43,820 nt of DNA from Candidatus Hydrogenedentota bacterium (GTDB taxonomy: Bacteria; Hydrogenedentota; Hydrogenedentia; Hydrogenedentales; CAILVY01): the NCBI GenBank assembly GCA_903837785.1, contig CAILVY010000087.1, positions 1 to 43,820 on the forward strand, in the 5' to 3' direction. The position numbers were made by a program, and so were the translations under genes. The notes beneath the pieces are model-generated. The model made no database searches. It was not told the origin of the DNA and worked only from the letters and a program-made list of their open reading frames with translations. The number at the start of each line of letters is the position of its first letter. The stretch's first letter is position 1. This document shows, one piece after another, positions 16,995-26,451 of this stretch.

Positions 16995-18569
16995 ATGGCA
17001 GTCAGTTCGTATGGCTATGTGGAGAAGCGATTGTGGGGGGCGGCGGATGAACTCCGGGCAAATTCAAAGCTAAAGTCGTCGGAGTACTCGGTCCCGGTCT
17101 TGGGGCTGATCTTTCTGGCGTACGCCGACCAGAAGTTCGCGGTGGCGGAGCAGGAGATCGCGGCGCAGGGCAAGGGCCGACGCCGCGAGCCGGGCAGGGT
17201 GGACTATCAGGCGAAGGGCGTGCTCTATCTGCCCGAACAGACTCGCCTGAAGACCCTCCTGAACCTGCCCGAAGGAGCGAATATTGGCAGCAAGATCAAC
17301 GAGGCCATGAAGGCCATCGAGGAGGAGAACCCGGACCTGAAGGGCGTCCTGCCGCGCACGTACAACCGCATCGAGAACAGCACCCTCGTCGAACTCCTGA
17401 AACTGATCAGTTCGATCCCGGACAGCATCGAGGGCGACGCCTTTGGCAAGATCTACGAATATTTCCTCGGCAAGTTCGCTATGGCTGAGGGACAGAAGGG
17501 CGGTGAGTTCTTTACGCCAACCTGCCTTGTTCGCCTGATCGTCGAGATCATCCAGCCGTTCCACGGGCGTATCTTCGACCCCGCCTGCGGCAGCGGCGGC
17601 ATGTTTGTCCAGTCCGCCCACTTCATCGAGGAGCACAAGAACAACCCCTCCGCCGAACTCAGCATCTTCGGCCAGGAGCGCGTTGCCGAAACCGTCCGCC
17701 TCTGCAAGATGAATCTGGCTGTTCATGGGCTCGGCGGCGACATCCGCGAAGAGAATACGTACTACAACGACCTGCACGAGTGCGTGGACCGGCAGGGCCG
17801 GGGGCGATTCGACTTCGTCATGGCCAACCCGCCATTTAACGTGGACCGCGTGGACAAGGATCGCTTGAAAGAAGATCCCCGGTTCCCGTTCGGACTGCCC
17901 AAGCCCGACAACGCCAACTACCTCTGGATCCAGAATTTCTACGCCGCCCTCAACGAAACGGGCCGGGCGGGCTTCGTCATGGCTAACTCCGCCTCCGACG
18001 CACGCGGCTCCGAAATGGATATTCGCCGCAAGATCATCGAGGATCGCGCCGTGGATGTCATGGTCGCCATCGGCTCGAACTTCTTTTATACCGTGACGCT
18101 GCCCTGCACCCTCTGGTTCTTCGACAAGGGCAAACGCAAGAGCCCCCGGAAGGACTTGGTCCTCTTCATTGACGCCCGCCATATCTACAATCAGGTTGAC
18201 CGGGCGCACCGGGAGTTCCTGCCCGAGCAGATCGAGTTCCTGGCTAACATCGTCCGGCTGTACCGGGGCGGGAAACCAGAGCGCCTCCACGGCGGCGACA
18301 CCCTCACGAAGGAGCATTTCCCCAAGGGCAAGTACCTCGATATTCCCGGTCTGTGCAAAGTCGCCGCCATTGCCGAAATCGAGGCGCAAGGGTGGTCGCT
18401 CAATCCGGGCCGATACGTCGGCGTCGCCGACCGCGAAGCCGACGATTTCGATTTTGCCGAGCGCCTGGAAGAACTGAATGAGGAACTCGAAACCCTCAAT
18501 ACCGAGGCCCACGAACTGGAGTCCCGGATCGCGGAGAACGTAGCCTCGATCCTGGAGGGAAATGCATGA
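16995..18569 (+). CDS. hsdM: Type I restriction-modification N6-adenine methyltransferase subunit
   Basis: The protein has 524 residues from the ATG at 16995, chosen because [23 protein letters not shown] is the usual start of this HsdM subgroup; a longer frame begins at 16935. The SAM-binding motif I is [11 protein letters not shown] (from residue 194) and the catalytic motif IV is NPPF (278-281), so it should be active. HsdM with HsdS methylates adenine in the host recognition sequence and protects it from HsdR. The C-terminal coiled stretch ([20 protein letters not shown]) likely contacts HsdS. It leads the defence operon, but other genes separate it from hsdS and hsdR. Confidence 0.93.
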   Translation: MAVSSYGYVEKRLWGAADELRANSKLKSSEYSVPVLGLIFLAYADQKFAVAEQEIAAQGKGRRREPGRVDYQAKGVLYLPEQTRLKTLLNLPEGANIGSKINEAMKAIEEENPDLKGVLPRTYNRIENSTLVELLKLISSIPDSIEGDAFGKIYEYFLGKFAMAEGQKGGEFFTPTCLVRLIVEIIQPFHGRIFDPACGSGGMFVQSAHFIEEHKNNPSAELSIFGQERVAETVRLCKMNLAVHGLGGDIREENTYYNDLHECVDRQGRGRFDFVMANPPFNVDRVDKDRLKEDPRFPFGLPKPDNANYLWIQNFYAALNETGRAGFVMANSASDARGSEMDIRRKIIEDRAVDVMVAIGSNFFYTVTLPCTLWFFDKGKRKSPRKDLVLFIDARHIYNQVDRAHREFLPEQIEFLANIVRLYRGGKPERLHGGDTLTKEHFPKGKYLDIPGLCKVAAIAEIEAQGWSLNPGRYVGVADREADDFDFAERLEELNEELETLNTEAHELESRIAENVASILEGNA

Positions 18570-18659
18570 TCCGGTCTGGCGCTCAAGAACTGCAACCATT
18601 GGCTGCACTATTTCACAACCTATTGCTGAATATAGAGTTAGGGGCGCCTGGGCCGAATT

Positions 18660-18788
18660 CTCGCACCGGTGGTGCGAGCTTTACGGGCACCCGCCTGAAT
18701 TCTGCAACAGCCGTTGCAGGTTCCCTTCCCGCTTTTGCGCCTTCGCGTGAGATGAGTGGTCGCATTTCTCCAACCACTGGTTGGAGAA
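18660..18788. repeat. Three short palindromes ahead of the DUF1016 gene
   Basis: Three different perfect hairpins lie in 130 bp: CTCGCACC/GGTGCGAG (18660-18678), CTGCAAC/GTTGCAG (18702-18719) and TTCTCCAACCA/TGGTTGGAGAA (18766-18788). The first two each follow GAATT. CTCCAACCACTGGTTGGAG from the third recurs inside the downstream gene at 19095-19113. Between them is TTTTGCGCCTTCGCGTGAGA, similar to short dispersed repeats seen in many environmental genomes. These look like REP-type repeats rather than coding sequence. Confidence 0.6.
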
Positions 18789-18803
18789 TTTGGAGTTCGA
18801 GCC

Positions 18804-19820
18804 ATGCCTGACCTGGTTCCCACCGACTATGCCGCCCTGTTGCGCGACGTGAAGGATCGCATCCGGTCTGCCCAATACGCCGCTCTGAAAGCCGTCAACA
18901 AGGAGTTGATCGCCCTGTATTGGGACATCGGACACATGATCGTCGAGCGCCAGCGGGACGAATCATGGGGTAAAGAGGTCGTGAAACGCCTCTCCGGCGA
19001 CATTCAGTCGGAGTTTCCCGGCATCCGGGGTTTCAGCGTCCAGAACCTATGGTATATGCGCAAGTTTTACTCAGAATACAGCGACTCTGAAAGACTCCAA
19101 CCACTGGTTGGAGAAATTGGCTGGAGCCACAATGTCGTAATCCTGGACCACTGCAAGGACCCGCTCCAGCGCGAGTTTTACCTCCGGATGACCCGGCGCA
19201 TGGGCTGGACAAAGCGTGTGCTGGCCCACCAGATCGAGAATCAGACCTACGAGAAAACCCTCATCAGCCAGACCAACTTCGACGCTACGCTGCCGGAACC
19301 GATCCGCGATCAGGCCAAGCTGGCCCTCAAGGACGAATACCTCTTCGATTTCCTCGAACTCGGTGAGGAACACTCGGAGCGTGAACTCGAACGCGCCATC
19401 CTGAGCCGTGTCGAACGCTTCCTTCGCGCCATGGGCGGCATGTTCGCCTTCGTCGGCAGTCAATACCGCGTCGAGGCCGGGGACAAGGAGTATTTCATCG
19501 ATCTGCTTCTGTTTCACCGGCGGCTCCGCTGCCTCGTGGCCCTCGAACTCAAGGTTGGCGAGTTCGAGCCCGAGTTCGTCGGCAAGATGCAGTTCTACCT
19601 CGCCCTTCTCGACGACACCGTCCGCGAAGAAGGCGAGAACCCCTCCATCGGCATCATCCTCTGCAAGAGCAAAGACAAGACCATCGTCGAATACGCCCTC
19701 CGCAACGCCGCCAAACCCATCGGTGTCGCCGAGTACCGTATCGTCCCCGCCCTGCCCCAGGAACTCCACGGCCTACTGCCGGAGCCGGAGGATATCGCCC
19801 GGCTCATGGAGGACCTGTGA
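18804..19820 (+). CDS. DUF1016 (YhcG-type) PD-(D/E)XK nuclease
   Basis: The protein has 338 residues. The ATG at 18804 follows GGAG by 9 bp; an upstream GTG in frame would read through a repeat. The N-terminal DUF1016_N helical domain (about 8-160) includes ALYWDIGHMIVERQ and GFSVQNLWYMRKFY. The C-terminal nuclease domain has QYRVEAGDKEYFIDLLLFH then LVALELKVGEF, giving the D...ELK catalytic core. Family members are predicted nucleases often found beside type I restriction genes; their target is unknown. A palindrome encoding LQPLVGE lies in frame at 19095-19113, just before GWSHN. It sits between hsdM and hsdS and was probably acquired with them. Confidence 0.88.
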   Translation: MPDLVPTDYAALLRDVKDRIRSAQYAALKAVNKELIALYWDIGHMIVERQRDESWGKEVVKRLSGDIQSEFPGIRGFSVQNLWYMRKFYSEYSDSERLQPLVGEIGWSHNVVILDHCKDPLQREFYLRMTRRMGWTKRVLAHQIENQTYEKTLISQTNFDATLPEPIRDQAKLALKDEYLFDFLELGEEHSERELERAILSRVERFLRAMGGMFAFVGSQYRVEAGDKEYFIDLLLFHRRLRCLVALELKVGEFEPEFVGKMQFYLALLDDTVREEGENPSIGIILCKSKDKTIVEYALRNAAKPIGVAEYRIVPALPQELHGLLPEPEDIARLMEDL

Positions 19821-20038
19821 TGAAGCAGAAGAGCTCTTTCCATGCCCCGTTACATCCCCTAGATACCGAGAATCAGACGTACGGATGTAGGCATACAAAT
19901 CCCGAAATCTGTTCCAAGAACGAGTTGCCCGGTGTTTGTGCCTTCGTGCGGCAGGACAATATCTGCACAGCGCCGCCTCTGACGTGGCCAAGAGTCTTTA
20001 GGGAACGCAAGAAGACGATGTCGAAGAGGCAGAAATGA
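19817..20038 (+). CDS. Possible small protein bridging the DUF1016 gene and hsdS
   Basis: A 73-codon frame overlaps the DUF1016 stop at its start (GTGATGA) and the hsdS start at its end (ATGA), filling the gap exactly. The product is polar and basic, with five Cys residues (GCRHTN, EICSKN, GVCAFV, NICTAP) and no family I recognise. No good ribosome site is apparent, so it would rely on coupling. Double overlap supports a gene, but the composition is not convincing, and the region may just be spacer. Confidence 0.3.
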   Translation: MMKQKSSFHAPLHPLDTENQTYGCRHTNPEICSKNELPGVCAFVRQDNICTAPPLTWPRVFRERKKTMSKRQK

Positions 20039-21396
20039 GTGACAACATCGTGGTCCCGTGGGGGAAGACAAAGGTCGAGCTTGGGGATATTTGTGAACTG
20101 ATCGTTGACTGCGAACACAAGACAGCCCCAAGGCAAGACGTTGGGCATCCGTCGATCCGGACTCCGAATATCGGTCGTGGCTATTTCATCTTGGACAATG
20201 TCTACCGTGTCTCCGAAGAAACCTATAAAACATGGACACGACGAGCCGTACCTTTACCTGGTGACTTGATAATGGCACGAGAGGCCCCCGTGGGGAATGT
20301 CGCCATTATTCCGGATGGCCTCCAGCCCTGTCTGGGGCAACGAACACTCTTAATCCGTTGTGATAAATCGAAGGCTGATCCTTCGTTCTTGAACTATCTC
20401 CTCAACGGTCCTGAGGTCCAAAGTACGATCCAAGGTATGACCAATGGTGCTACGGTGTCTCATCTCAACATGGAGGATGTCCGGACCCTCCCCGTTCCAG
20501 AACCGCCACCGTTGCCGGTCCAGCGTAGAATAGGAGCAATCCTCGGGGCGTACGACGACCTGATCGAGAACAACCTGCGGCGGATAAAGATCCTGGAGGA
20601 GATGGCGCAGTCCCTGTACCGGGAATGGTTCGTCAACTTCCGCTTCCCCGTCCACGAGAAACACGGTCCCCGCCCCGCCTCCAACGAAGCCTGCAAACCC
20701 GCCCGCCCCAACACCCCCGGCTGGCACCCCAGCCCCCTCGGTCCCATCCCCTCGGGGTGGAACGTCAGAGAACTCGGAACGCTGACTACTTGCCTTACGA
20801 AAGGTACTACGCCGACAACCTTGGGCAAAGAATTTCAAGAAGACGGCTTCAACTTTTTCAAAGTTGAAGCCATCGACGAGGATGGAGGTATAGCTGAAGG
20901 CAAACTTGCGAAAATTGATAAGGAAACGCACAGTCTGCTAAAGCGGTCTCAACTTGCCGAAGGCGATATCCTCTTTTCAATCGCTGGAGCTATTGGCCGG
21001 GTAGCATTGGTGCCGAAACGGCTTCTTCCAGCCAATACAAACCAGGCACTGGCGATAATACGCGTTACAGATGAAGCCGTCAGAGCTTACGCGCATTTTT
21101 GGGTGCGCCTCCCGGATTTCCAGAATTTTAGCTTGGGCAGGGTAGTTCAGACGGCTCAAGCCAACGTCAGCCTTGGAATTCTAAAATCGGCACCGGTAAT
21201 TCTTCCTGCCGAGACTGTTATTCGGCTCTTTTACTCGCGTGCTTCAGATTTGTTACGCGCTAAGGAAAACCTGCGGGAACAGGTCAATAACCTCCGCCAG
21301 ACCCGCGACCTCCTTCTCCCGAAGCTGATCTCCGGCGAATTGATCGTTACGAGCCTCAAGACCGCTGAAGAGTACAAGGAGGCTGCCACGAGCTAG
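20035..21396 (+). CDS. hsdS: Type I restriction specificity subunit
   Basis: The protein has 453 residues. Target-recognition domain 1 spans about 10-165 (VELGDICELIVDCEHKTAPR to LPVPEPPPLPVQRRIG), followed by a conserved coiled segment ILEEMAQSLYREWFVNFRFP. Recognition domain 2 begins at WNVRELGTLTTCLTKG (about 245), with the second coiled region LREQVNNLRQTRDLLLPKLISGEL near the end. Each domain reads one half of a bipartite DNA site, and the helices set the spacing and dock two HsdM. Domain 2 (20780-21240) is visibly more AT-rich than the rest, fitting domain exchange by recombination. A 173-bp gap without a clear gene precedes the large helicase. Confidence 0.92.
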   Translation: MSDNIVVPWGKTKVELGDICELIVDCEHKTAPRQDVGHPSIRTPNIGRGYFILDNVYRVSEETYKTWTRRAVPLPGDLIMAREAPVGNVAIIPDGLQPCLGQRTLLIRCDKSKADPSFLNYLLNGPEVQSTIQGMTNGATVSHLNMEDVRTLPVPEPPPLPVQRRIGAILGAYDDLIENNLRRIKILEEMAQSLYREWFVNFRFPVHEKHGPRPASNEACKPARPNTPGWHPSPLGPIPSGWNVRELGTLTTCLTKGTTPTTLGKEFQEDGFNFFKVEAIDEDGGIAEGKLAKIDKETHSLLKRSQLAEGDILFSIAGAIGRVALVPKRLLPANTNQALAIIRVTDEAVRAYAHFWVRLPDFQNFSLGRVVQTAQANVSLGILKSAPVILPAETVIRLFYSRASDLLRAKENLREQVNNLRQTRDLLLPKLISGELIVTSLKTAEEYKEAATS

Positions 21397-21569
21397 GACA
21401 TGGACGTACTTCACCGAGAGCACACTACTCTGGATGCCCGGGACATAGTTTGGACCGCGAATTCGCCTTTGCGGTTGTTTGGCTATATGAACAAACGAGA
21501 CAATGAGGTGGCTAGGCTCACTGGGACGATTAACGAAGGGACACTCATGGGGAAAAGGAGGGTAGGCAA

Positions 21570-24500
21570 ATGCTGGTATACCTTACGGACGAATTTGCAG
21601 CTAAGCTCGATCAGTACCATATCGAGGACAGATTCGAAATCTTGAGAGCGCGAATCGAAGGCATGAATGGCCAAATTGCGCTCAAGGCTCTCTTCAAACC
21701 CTATCCCGCTCAGTACTACACACGGAAAGAAGTAAGCCAGAATCTCGACCTGCGCTTGATCGGGCGCATCCTTCGCCATAATGAACATCAAGTCCTGTGT
21801 ATGTTGACAATTTTGGAGCGAAAAGGCCGCGAGTACCACGAATTCTATCAGCAGGATACCGAAGACTACGGTGAACATCACTTGATGCCGAAGCTAAGTA
21901 TGGAAGGTTTGACCTCATTTCTTACATCGCAACTTGAATCGCCCGAACGTCAATGCGTGGATCTGCCTGCACTTCCGGAGAGTTACCGCAGTTGGTTGGA
22001 CCAGTCCGAATGGGGGAAACACTTGGCAGGCGACGATATCACAATCTACGAAAGCCGATCTTGGGTGGCTGCGTTTCGCCAGAAAGACGTGCATAAACAC
22101 TGGAAGTCATTCTATGGAATTGTTCTGGACGCAACATCAAACCATTCGAGTGGTCATTCCGTAGATGGATGGCCGGGAGTTCTTTCAGTCAATGTTGGCA
22201 CGCAGTCGGTCCTTCTCTTCAAGGATCTCCATAATGCAAAGACACTTTTTTTGATTCGACCGTTCACGCAAAAGCCACAACACGAGGCCATTAGAAGTGC
22301 TCTGGAAGAATCCTTCGTTGTCGACTGTGCTAAGCTTCTTGAAGAGGGAATGCCAGTCTTAGAGGTTCTGGGACCACATGCGAGGCGAGCGTATCCCGCT
22401 TTCATACTCGCCGATGAAGATGCATGGTATGAGATTGAGCAGGAACAGGCGGCGAACCTGGCACTCTCTCCAGAGGAAAAAGATGTTCTTACGCTCGCAC
22501 AACTGCCGCTCTTCATTAACGGTCGTGCAGGAAGCGGCAAATCCACGATGCTTCTCTATCGCTTTGCAGAGTACTGCCACCGCGCTCTCACCCACGAGAG
22601 TCACTTGCCTGTCATCTTCCTGAGTTTCAATCCACGACTTTTGGATGTGGCCAAAGAGGGTGTTCGGGCGATTCTTGATTCGCATCATCGATTTATCGGA
22701 AGTCAAAACGGTAGCAGCCTGAACAACGACGAGGTGTTTGTCCCTTTTAAGGACTTCCTGATCTCCCGGTTGTCATTTGACTCACGTCATCGATTTGACC
22801 CCGAGAAGTACGTGACGTTCCGCATGTTTCTTAATCTCTATCGCGGAGAGGGGCCAACGGCCTTAAGTCTTCGGCTGCCCTCTGCCCGGAAATGGTCACC
22901 CGAACTGTGCTGGCACGTCATTCGAGCTTTCATCAAGGGTTATTCATTAGAAGAGTTCATGTCTCCCGAAACGTATACGAGTGAAGTACCCCGAAAGGAG
23001 CGAACCGTCCCGGAAGAGGCATTCAGATCCATACACGAAACGATTTGGGAGCAGTGGTATCAGGGAAAAGTTATGGAGGCCGGATACTGGGATGACCAAG
23101 ACCTTATTCGCGAAGTGCTTATTCAGAGCAACTACGAGCCAAGATATGGAGCCGTGTTTTGCGATGAAGCCCAGGACTTTACACGTCTAGAACTTAGATT
23201 TATAATGCAGCTCTCTGTCTTCTCCAAATACGATCTTGGCTACCTTCCCGTTGACAGTCTTCCCTTTGCCTTTGCGGGAGATCCCTTTCAGACCTTGAAT
23301 CCGACTGGATTTCGATGGGACGCGGTGCAAAGCGTCTTCTATGATGAAGTCATTCGCGCTCTTGATCCGGAAGGCGAACTTGGCCTCCAGATGAATTTTA
23401 CAGAGTTGCGCCACAACTACCGATCTTCAGGCCCAATAGTCAAAGCGGCTAATCTTATTCAGCTTGCTAGACATGTGCTGTTTGGTTCGAAAGACATTAA
23501 GCCACAAGAGTCATGGTTCAAAGAACGCATGTCGTTACCAGGTCGTTACATACTCGGTGAGAACATTAGTGAAGAGGAACTGCGCGCCAATCTTCAAGAC
23601 ACCATCATCATTATTCCTTGCGAGGAGGGTGAGGAATCGGTCTCTGTACAAAAGGACGCTACACTGAGCCATATACTTGGTGCCATGGGGAGAGAACCGC
23701 GGAATGTACTCAGTGCTGTTGCCGCAAAGGGCTTAGAATTTCGAAGAGTTGTCTTGTACAAGTTCGGTGATGCCTGTGACGAGAATATGTGGAAGGTGAA
23801 AGCCGGGGACGAAGTCAGCCGCCTGAAATGGGAGTATTTCTTCAACAAATTATACGTTGCGGCAAGCCGAGCCATGGAGCATCTATTTGTCGTTGATACC
23901 TCCGAAGGAGAGAACAGGCTTTGGAGGCATATGGATGCCTTCACGGCGTTAATTGAAAAATCTGATACTCCGGATATTTGGCGCGACAAGGTCGTCAATG
24001 TGCCACGAGGCACAGGCCAAATGATAGCGCAGATGAAGGAAGATGATATTACCTCAATTGCTCAGGAGTTTGAGGCAAAAGGGAGGGCTAGCGGGAATCC
24101 TACATTCATGCGCAACGCCAGCGGGTACTACATGACGCTAAACAAACCTGAGAAATCCAAGGAGTGCGAGGCCTGGGCTTTATCCTTCGAGGGAAGGCAT
24201 CACGAGGCGGGCATGGGCTTCCGGGAAATCGGCATGCAGGAACAGGCGGCACGCTCCTTTTGGGAAGGACGATGCTGGGGTGAGTTGGCATTGCTTGATG
24301 GTGCTGTTCTTGCTTCTGTTCTTGGAACGATCCAGACAGAGATCGTCAATTTCATGAACATGCCTCCGAAGCAGCACGACGCGTTGCCGAGGTTTTCAGA
24401 ATTCCTAAATGACAAGGTCAATGACATTGAGCGAACATGCCGCAGTCAAATTCGTGAAGCAGCAAGCGAGTTGGAGTCGCGTCTCAAGAGCGCTTTAAGC

Positions 24501-25925
24501 TCGACGTATTCAAAGAAGCAGTGGCGACAAATCGGTTTCAGCATGAAGAATCTTTATGAGCGAGGATTAGTAGACTCACCGAGCCTTGCTGGGGAATGCT
24601 TCTTCGAGGCGGGTGACTACGAAATCTCGGTCAAGCATTTCGAACTTGCGCGTGTTACTGGAACTGAGAAGTATTTCATAGCCAAGGCTGAAAGCGTTGG
24701 CTATCCCAAGGGGTTCGAATATCTTGCCAATATCAGAAACGGCGCCTCTAATATCGTGGTGAAGTGGGAAGAGAATACTTGCCCTGAGGAACCGTCCTGG
24801 GTAACCCACGTCGCTCCTGCGCTTGAGAAGGTGGGGAGAGGACAAGATGCACTGCGATTGTATCTTGTGATTCAGGATACAGGTAGAGTCCTCAAACTCG
24901 CGCTAAAGGTCTTGCCTCCAGTTGCCCCACGGGAGCGAAGAAAGTATCTAGACCAAATCACCTCTCTCTTGATTGAGAAAGAGAGGTATGTCGATGCTGT
25001 GGAATTTCTCGACAGTACCAAACTGTGGCACGGTGTAGAACCGACTTCACGAGCGGAGCAGAGATACGCCGTTGTCAAGGCCTTGGCACGGTCACGATTG
25101 CCCGAAGGATTGGCCAAAGGGGATGATGAGAGGCTTGGCGCGTTCATTAACGACCGTGTCGTTAAGGACCGTGAGTGGCGCAATCATGTGTCTCCTATAG
25201 AGATGGAAGCCGCTCTAGAACGTTGCGATAGATTAGTAGAAACAGTGCGCTTTTTGGAACAGTACCTCGAAAGCCCCGATTTGCGAATCCGGGAATACTC
25301 TAGAAGACGCTGGATCGTCGTCAATCTGAAGCTTGTCGAATATGAAGTGAAGCAGGGCATTCAGACTGATCGAGCCCGCCGCAGACCCACCGAAGTCAAC
25401 AACCGGGCACATGAATGGGTAATGTCCCAGAACATTGGCGACTTAGGCGGGCGTTTCCCCGCCGCCTCTGACATCGACGACAACAAGAAGCAGCCAGTTA
25501 TTGCGCCGGGCGTGCCAGGGGGCTTGGATGGGCTTATTTCTAAGGAAGATCAGAAAGCTAGAGAATTTCAAAACTTCAGGATTCTGGGCGTTCCGCCAAA
25601 TGCGCAGGTTCAGGAAACCAATCGGACATTGACAGTGAGAACCAAGGAGTTGTCCGTGGTCTTGCGTCCTGACAAATCTACTGCAGAGATTGCATATGCA
25701 GATATAGATGAGCCTGGAACAATAAGAATTGATCTTAAGCGTGGTTTTGCCGAAACAAGAGACCTTGATATGGGTATCGCAAAACATGGGGATTCTGTTG
25801 AACTCAGGGTGCTTAGGGGTGATTGGCGAGTCCGTTTTGAGGCATCGGATGTTGGACGTTTTGCAGAGATTATGTTTGCATCCTCCGATGTCCCGTTGCG
25901 CCTGGAGGTAAAGGATGTCAAGTGA
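21570..25925 (+). CDS. 1451-residue SF1 (UvrD-like) helicase with large N- and C-terminal extensions
   Basis: The start is set by GGAGGG 7 bp upstream. Residues 1-110 have the beta-alpha-beta pattern of a RelE-type fold (VYLTDEFAAKLDQY, later RLIGRILRHNEHQVLCML). Residues 110-310 are unassigned. The motor has every SF1 motif: GRAGSGKST (318-326), DEAQD (532-536), AGDPFQT (569-575), HNYRSS (615-620), AAKGLEF (718-724) and YVAASRA (762-768). The last 680 residues are alpha-solenoid-like, with a beta-rich end from about 1350. It is intact, lies between hsdS and hsdR, and is less GC-rich than both. It is probably an accessory anti-phage factor using ATP-driven translocation; no nuclease motif is evident. 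The toxin-like reading of the N-terminus is tentative. Confidence 0.8.
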   Translation: MLVYLTDEFAAKLDQYHIEDRFEILRARIEGMNGQIALKALFKPYPAQYYTRKEVSQNLDLRLIGRILRHNEHQVLCMLTILERKGREYHEFYQQDTEDYGEHHLMPKLSMEGLTSFLTSQLESPERQCVDLPALPESYRSWLDQSEWGKHLAGDDITIYESRSWVAAFRQKDVHKHWKSFYGIVLDATSNHSSGHSVDGWPGVLSVNVGTQSVLLFKDLHNAKTLFLIRPFTQKPQHEAIRSALEESFVVDCAKLLEEGMPVLEVLGPHARRAYPAFILADEDAWYEIEQEQAANLALSPEEKDVLTLAQLPLFINGRAGSGKSTMLLYRFAEYCHRALTHESHLPVIFLSFNPRLLDVAKEGVRAILDSHHRFIGSQNGSSLNNDEVFVPFKDFLISRLSFDSRHRFDPEKYVTFRMFLNLYRGEGPTALSLRLPSARKWSPELCWHVIRAFIKGYSLEEFMSPETYTSEVPRKERTVPEEAFRSIHETIWEQWYQGKVMEAGYWDDQDLIREVLIQSNYEPRYGAVFCDEAQDFTRLELRFIMQLSVFSKYDLGYLPVDSLPFAFAGDPFQTLNPTGFRWDAVQSVFYDEVIRALDPEGELGLQMNFTELRHNYRSSGPIVKAANLIQLARHVLFGSKDIKPQESWFKERMSLPGRYILGENISEEELRANLQDTIIIIPCEEGEESVSVQKDATLSHILGAMGREPRNVLSAVAAKGLEFRRVVLYKFGDACDENMWKVKAGDEVSRLKWEYFFNKLYVAASRAMEHLFVVDTSEGENRLWRHMDAFTALIEKSDTPDIWRDKVVNVPRGTGQMIAQMKEDDITSIAQEFEAKGRASGNPTFMRNASGYYMTLNKPEKSKECEAWALSFEGRHHEAGMGFREIGMQEQAARSFWEGRCWGELALLDGAVLASVLGTIQTEIVNFMNMPPKQHDALPRFSEFLNDKVNDIERTCRSQIREAASELESRLKSALSSTYSKKQWRQIGFSMKNLYERGLVDSPSLAGECFFEAGDYEISVKHFELARVTGTEKYFIAKAESVGYPKGFEYLANIRNGASNIVVKWEENTCPEEPSWVTHVAPALEKVGRGQDALRLYLVIQDTGRVLKLALKVLPPVAPRERRKYLDQITSLLIEKERYVDAVEFLDSTKLWHGVEPTSRAEQRYAVVKALARSRLPEGLAKGDDERLGAFINDRVVKDREWRNHVSPIEMEAALERCDRLVETVRFLEQYLESPDLRIREYSRRRWIVVNLKLVEYEVKQGIQTDRARRRPTEVNNRAHEWVMSQNIGDLGGRFPAASDIDDNKKQPVIAPGVPGGLDGLISKEDQKAREFQNFRILGVPPNAQVQETNRTLTVRTKELSVVLRPDKSTAEIAYADIDEPGTIRIDLKRGFAETRDLDMGIAKHGDSVELRVLRGDWRVRFEASDVGRFAEIMFASSDVPLRLEVKDVK

Positions 25926-26046
25926 ATGACCTGTTCTCGACCGAGTAGGTATGAGACTGCGGACTTGAGTGCGAGCACCTGGAAGGGCGACGGGCGTGCG
26001 GGATCCAGAAGACAGTCTCGACAGGTGGTTGGCGCAATGAAGGCAA

Positions 26047-26151
26047 GTGGCCGAGCAGCAGGACAAGATGATCGACGCCATGCTCCGGTTGGAGGCGGCG
26101 TTGAAGCCATACTTGAGGGAGTTCAAGAAACGAGGCAACGGTGGTAAGTGA
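26047..26151 (+). CDS. Possible 34-residue coiled-coil peptide
   Basis: A GTG-initiated frame encodes VAEQQDKMIDAMLRLEAALK then PYLREFKKRGNGGK, a strikingly heptad-like amphipathic helix, and ends 11 bp inside the next gene. The protein-like composition suggests real coding, but an in-frame stop lies 6 bp upstream of the GTG and no ribosome site is clear. It may be the surviving 3' end of a longer gene in the helicase-hsdR gap. Confidence 0.35.
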   Translation: MAEQQDKMIDAMLRLEAALKPYLREFKKRGNGGK

Positions 26152-26431
26152 TTTCAATCCGATTCTGGGCGAAATTGCAGGCTCTGATTGGATCTGCCCG
26201 CAACCGATGAAGTGGAATGCTCTATACCAGATGCTTCCCGACACGAAACGAGTCGGCCACGCTTCGGAACCGCCCGCCCCGCTGATCCTTGCGGCATGGT
26301 GGGAAGCGTCCGACGAGGCCAAGAAGAACAGATTTCTGGAGCACCTCAAGTGGGCTGAGGACCACGGATGTATGGCAGAGGTACTTTCGTTTCTGCGGGG
26401 GCTTAGACACGAAGACTGGTATTCTGGCTAG
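26141..26431 (+). CDS. Small conserved-looking protein upstream of hsdR
   Basis: The protein has 96 residues with a GTG start; GAGGCAAC is a weak ribosome site. It is rich in Trp: DWICPQPMKWNALYQMLPDT, then PPAPLILAAWWEASDEAKKN, and EHLKWAEDHGCMAEVLSFL. I recall similar short proteins beside restriction genes in related bacteria, but I cannot name a family. The C-terminal helical part with regularly spaced Trp and Leu could be a protein-binding module for HsdR or the helicase. It ends 20 bp before hsdR, so the two are probably co-transcribed. Confidence 0.6.
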   Translation: MVSDFNPILGEIAGSDWICPQPMKWNALYQMLPDTKRVGHASEPPAPLILAAWWEASDEAKKNRFLEHLKWAEDHGCMAEVLSFLRGLRHEDWYSG

Positions 26432-26451
26432 AAGGATTCTCTGGTGCGTAA

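Noticed and set aside
17070..18608. 512-codon open frame antisense to hsdM
   Set aside because: It is the GC-rich codon shadow of hsdM: no ribosome site, no recognisable domain, and low-complexity Val/Glu/Gly/Leu composition.
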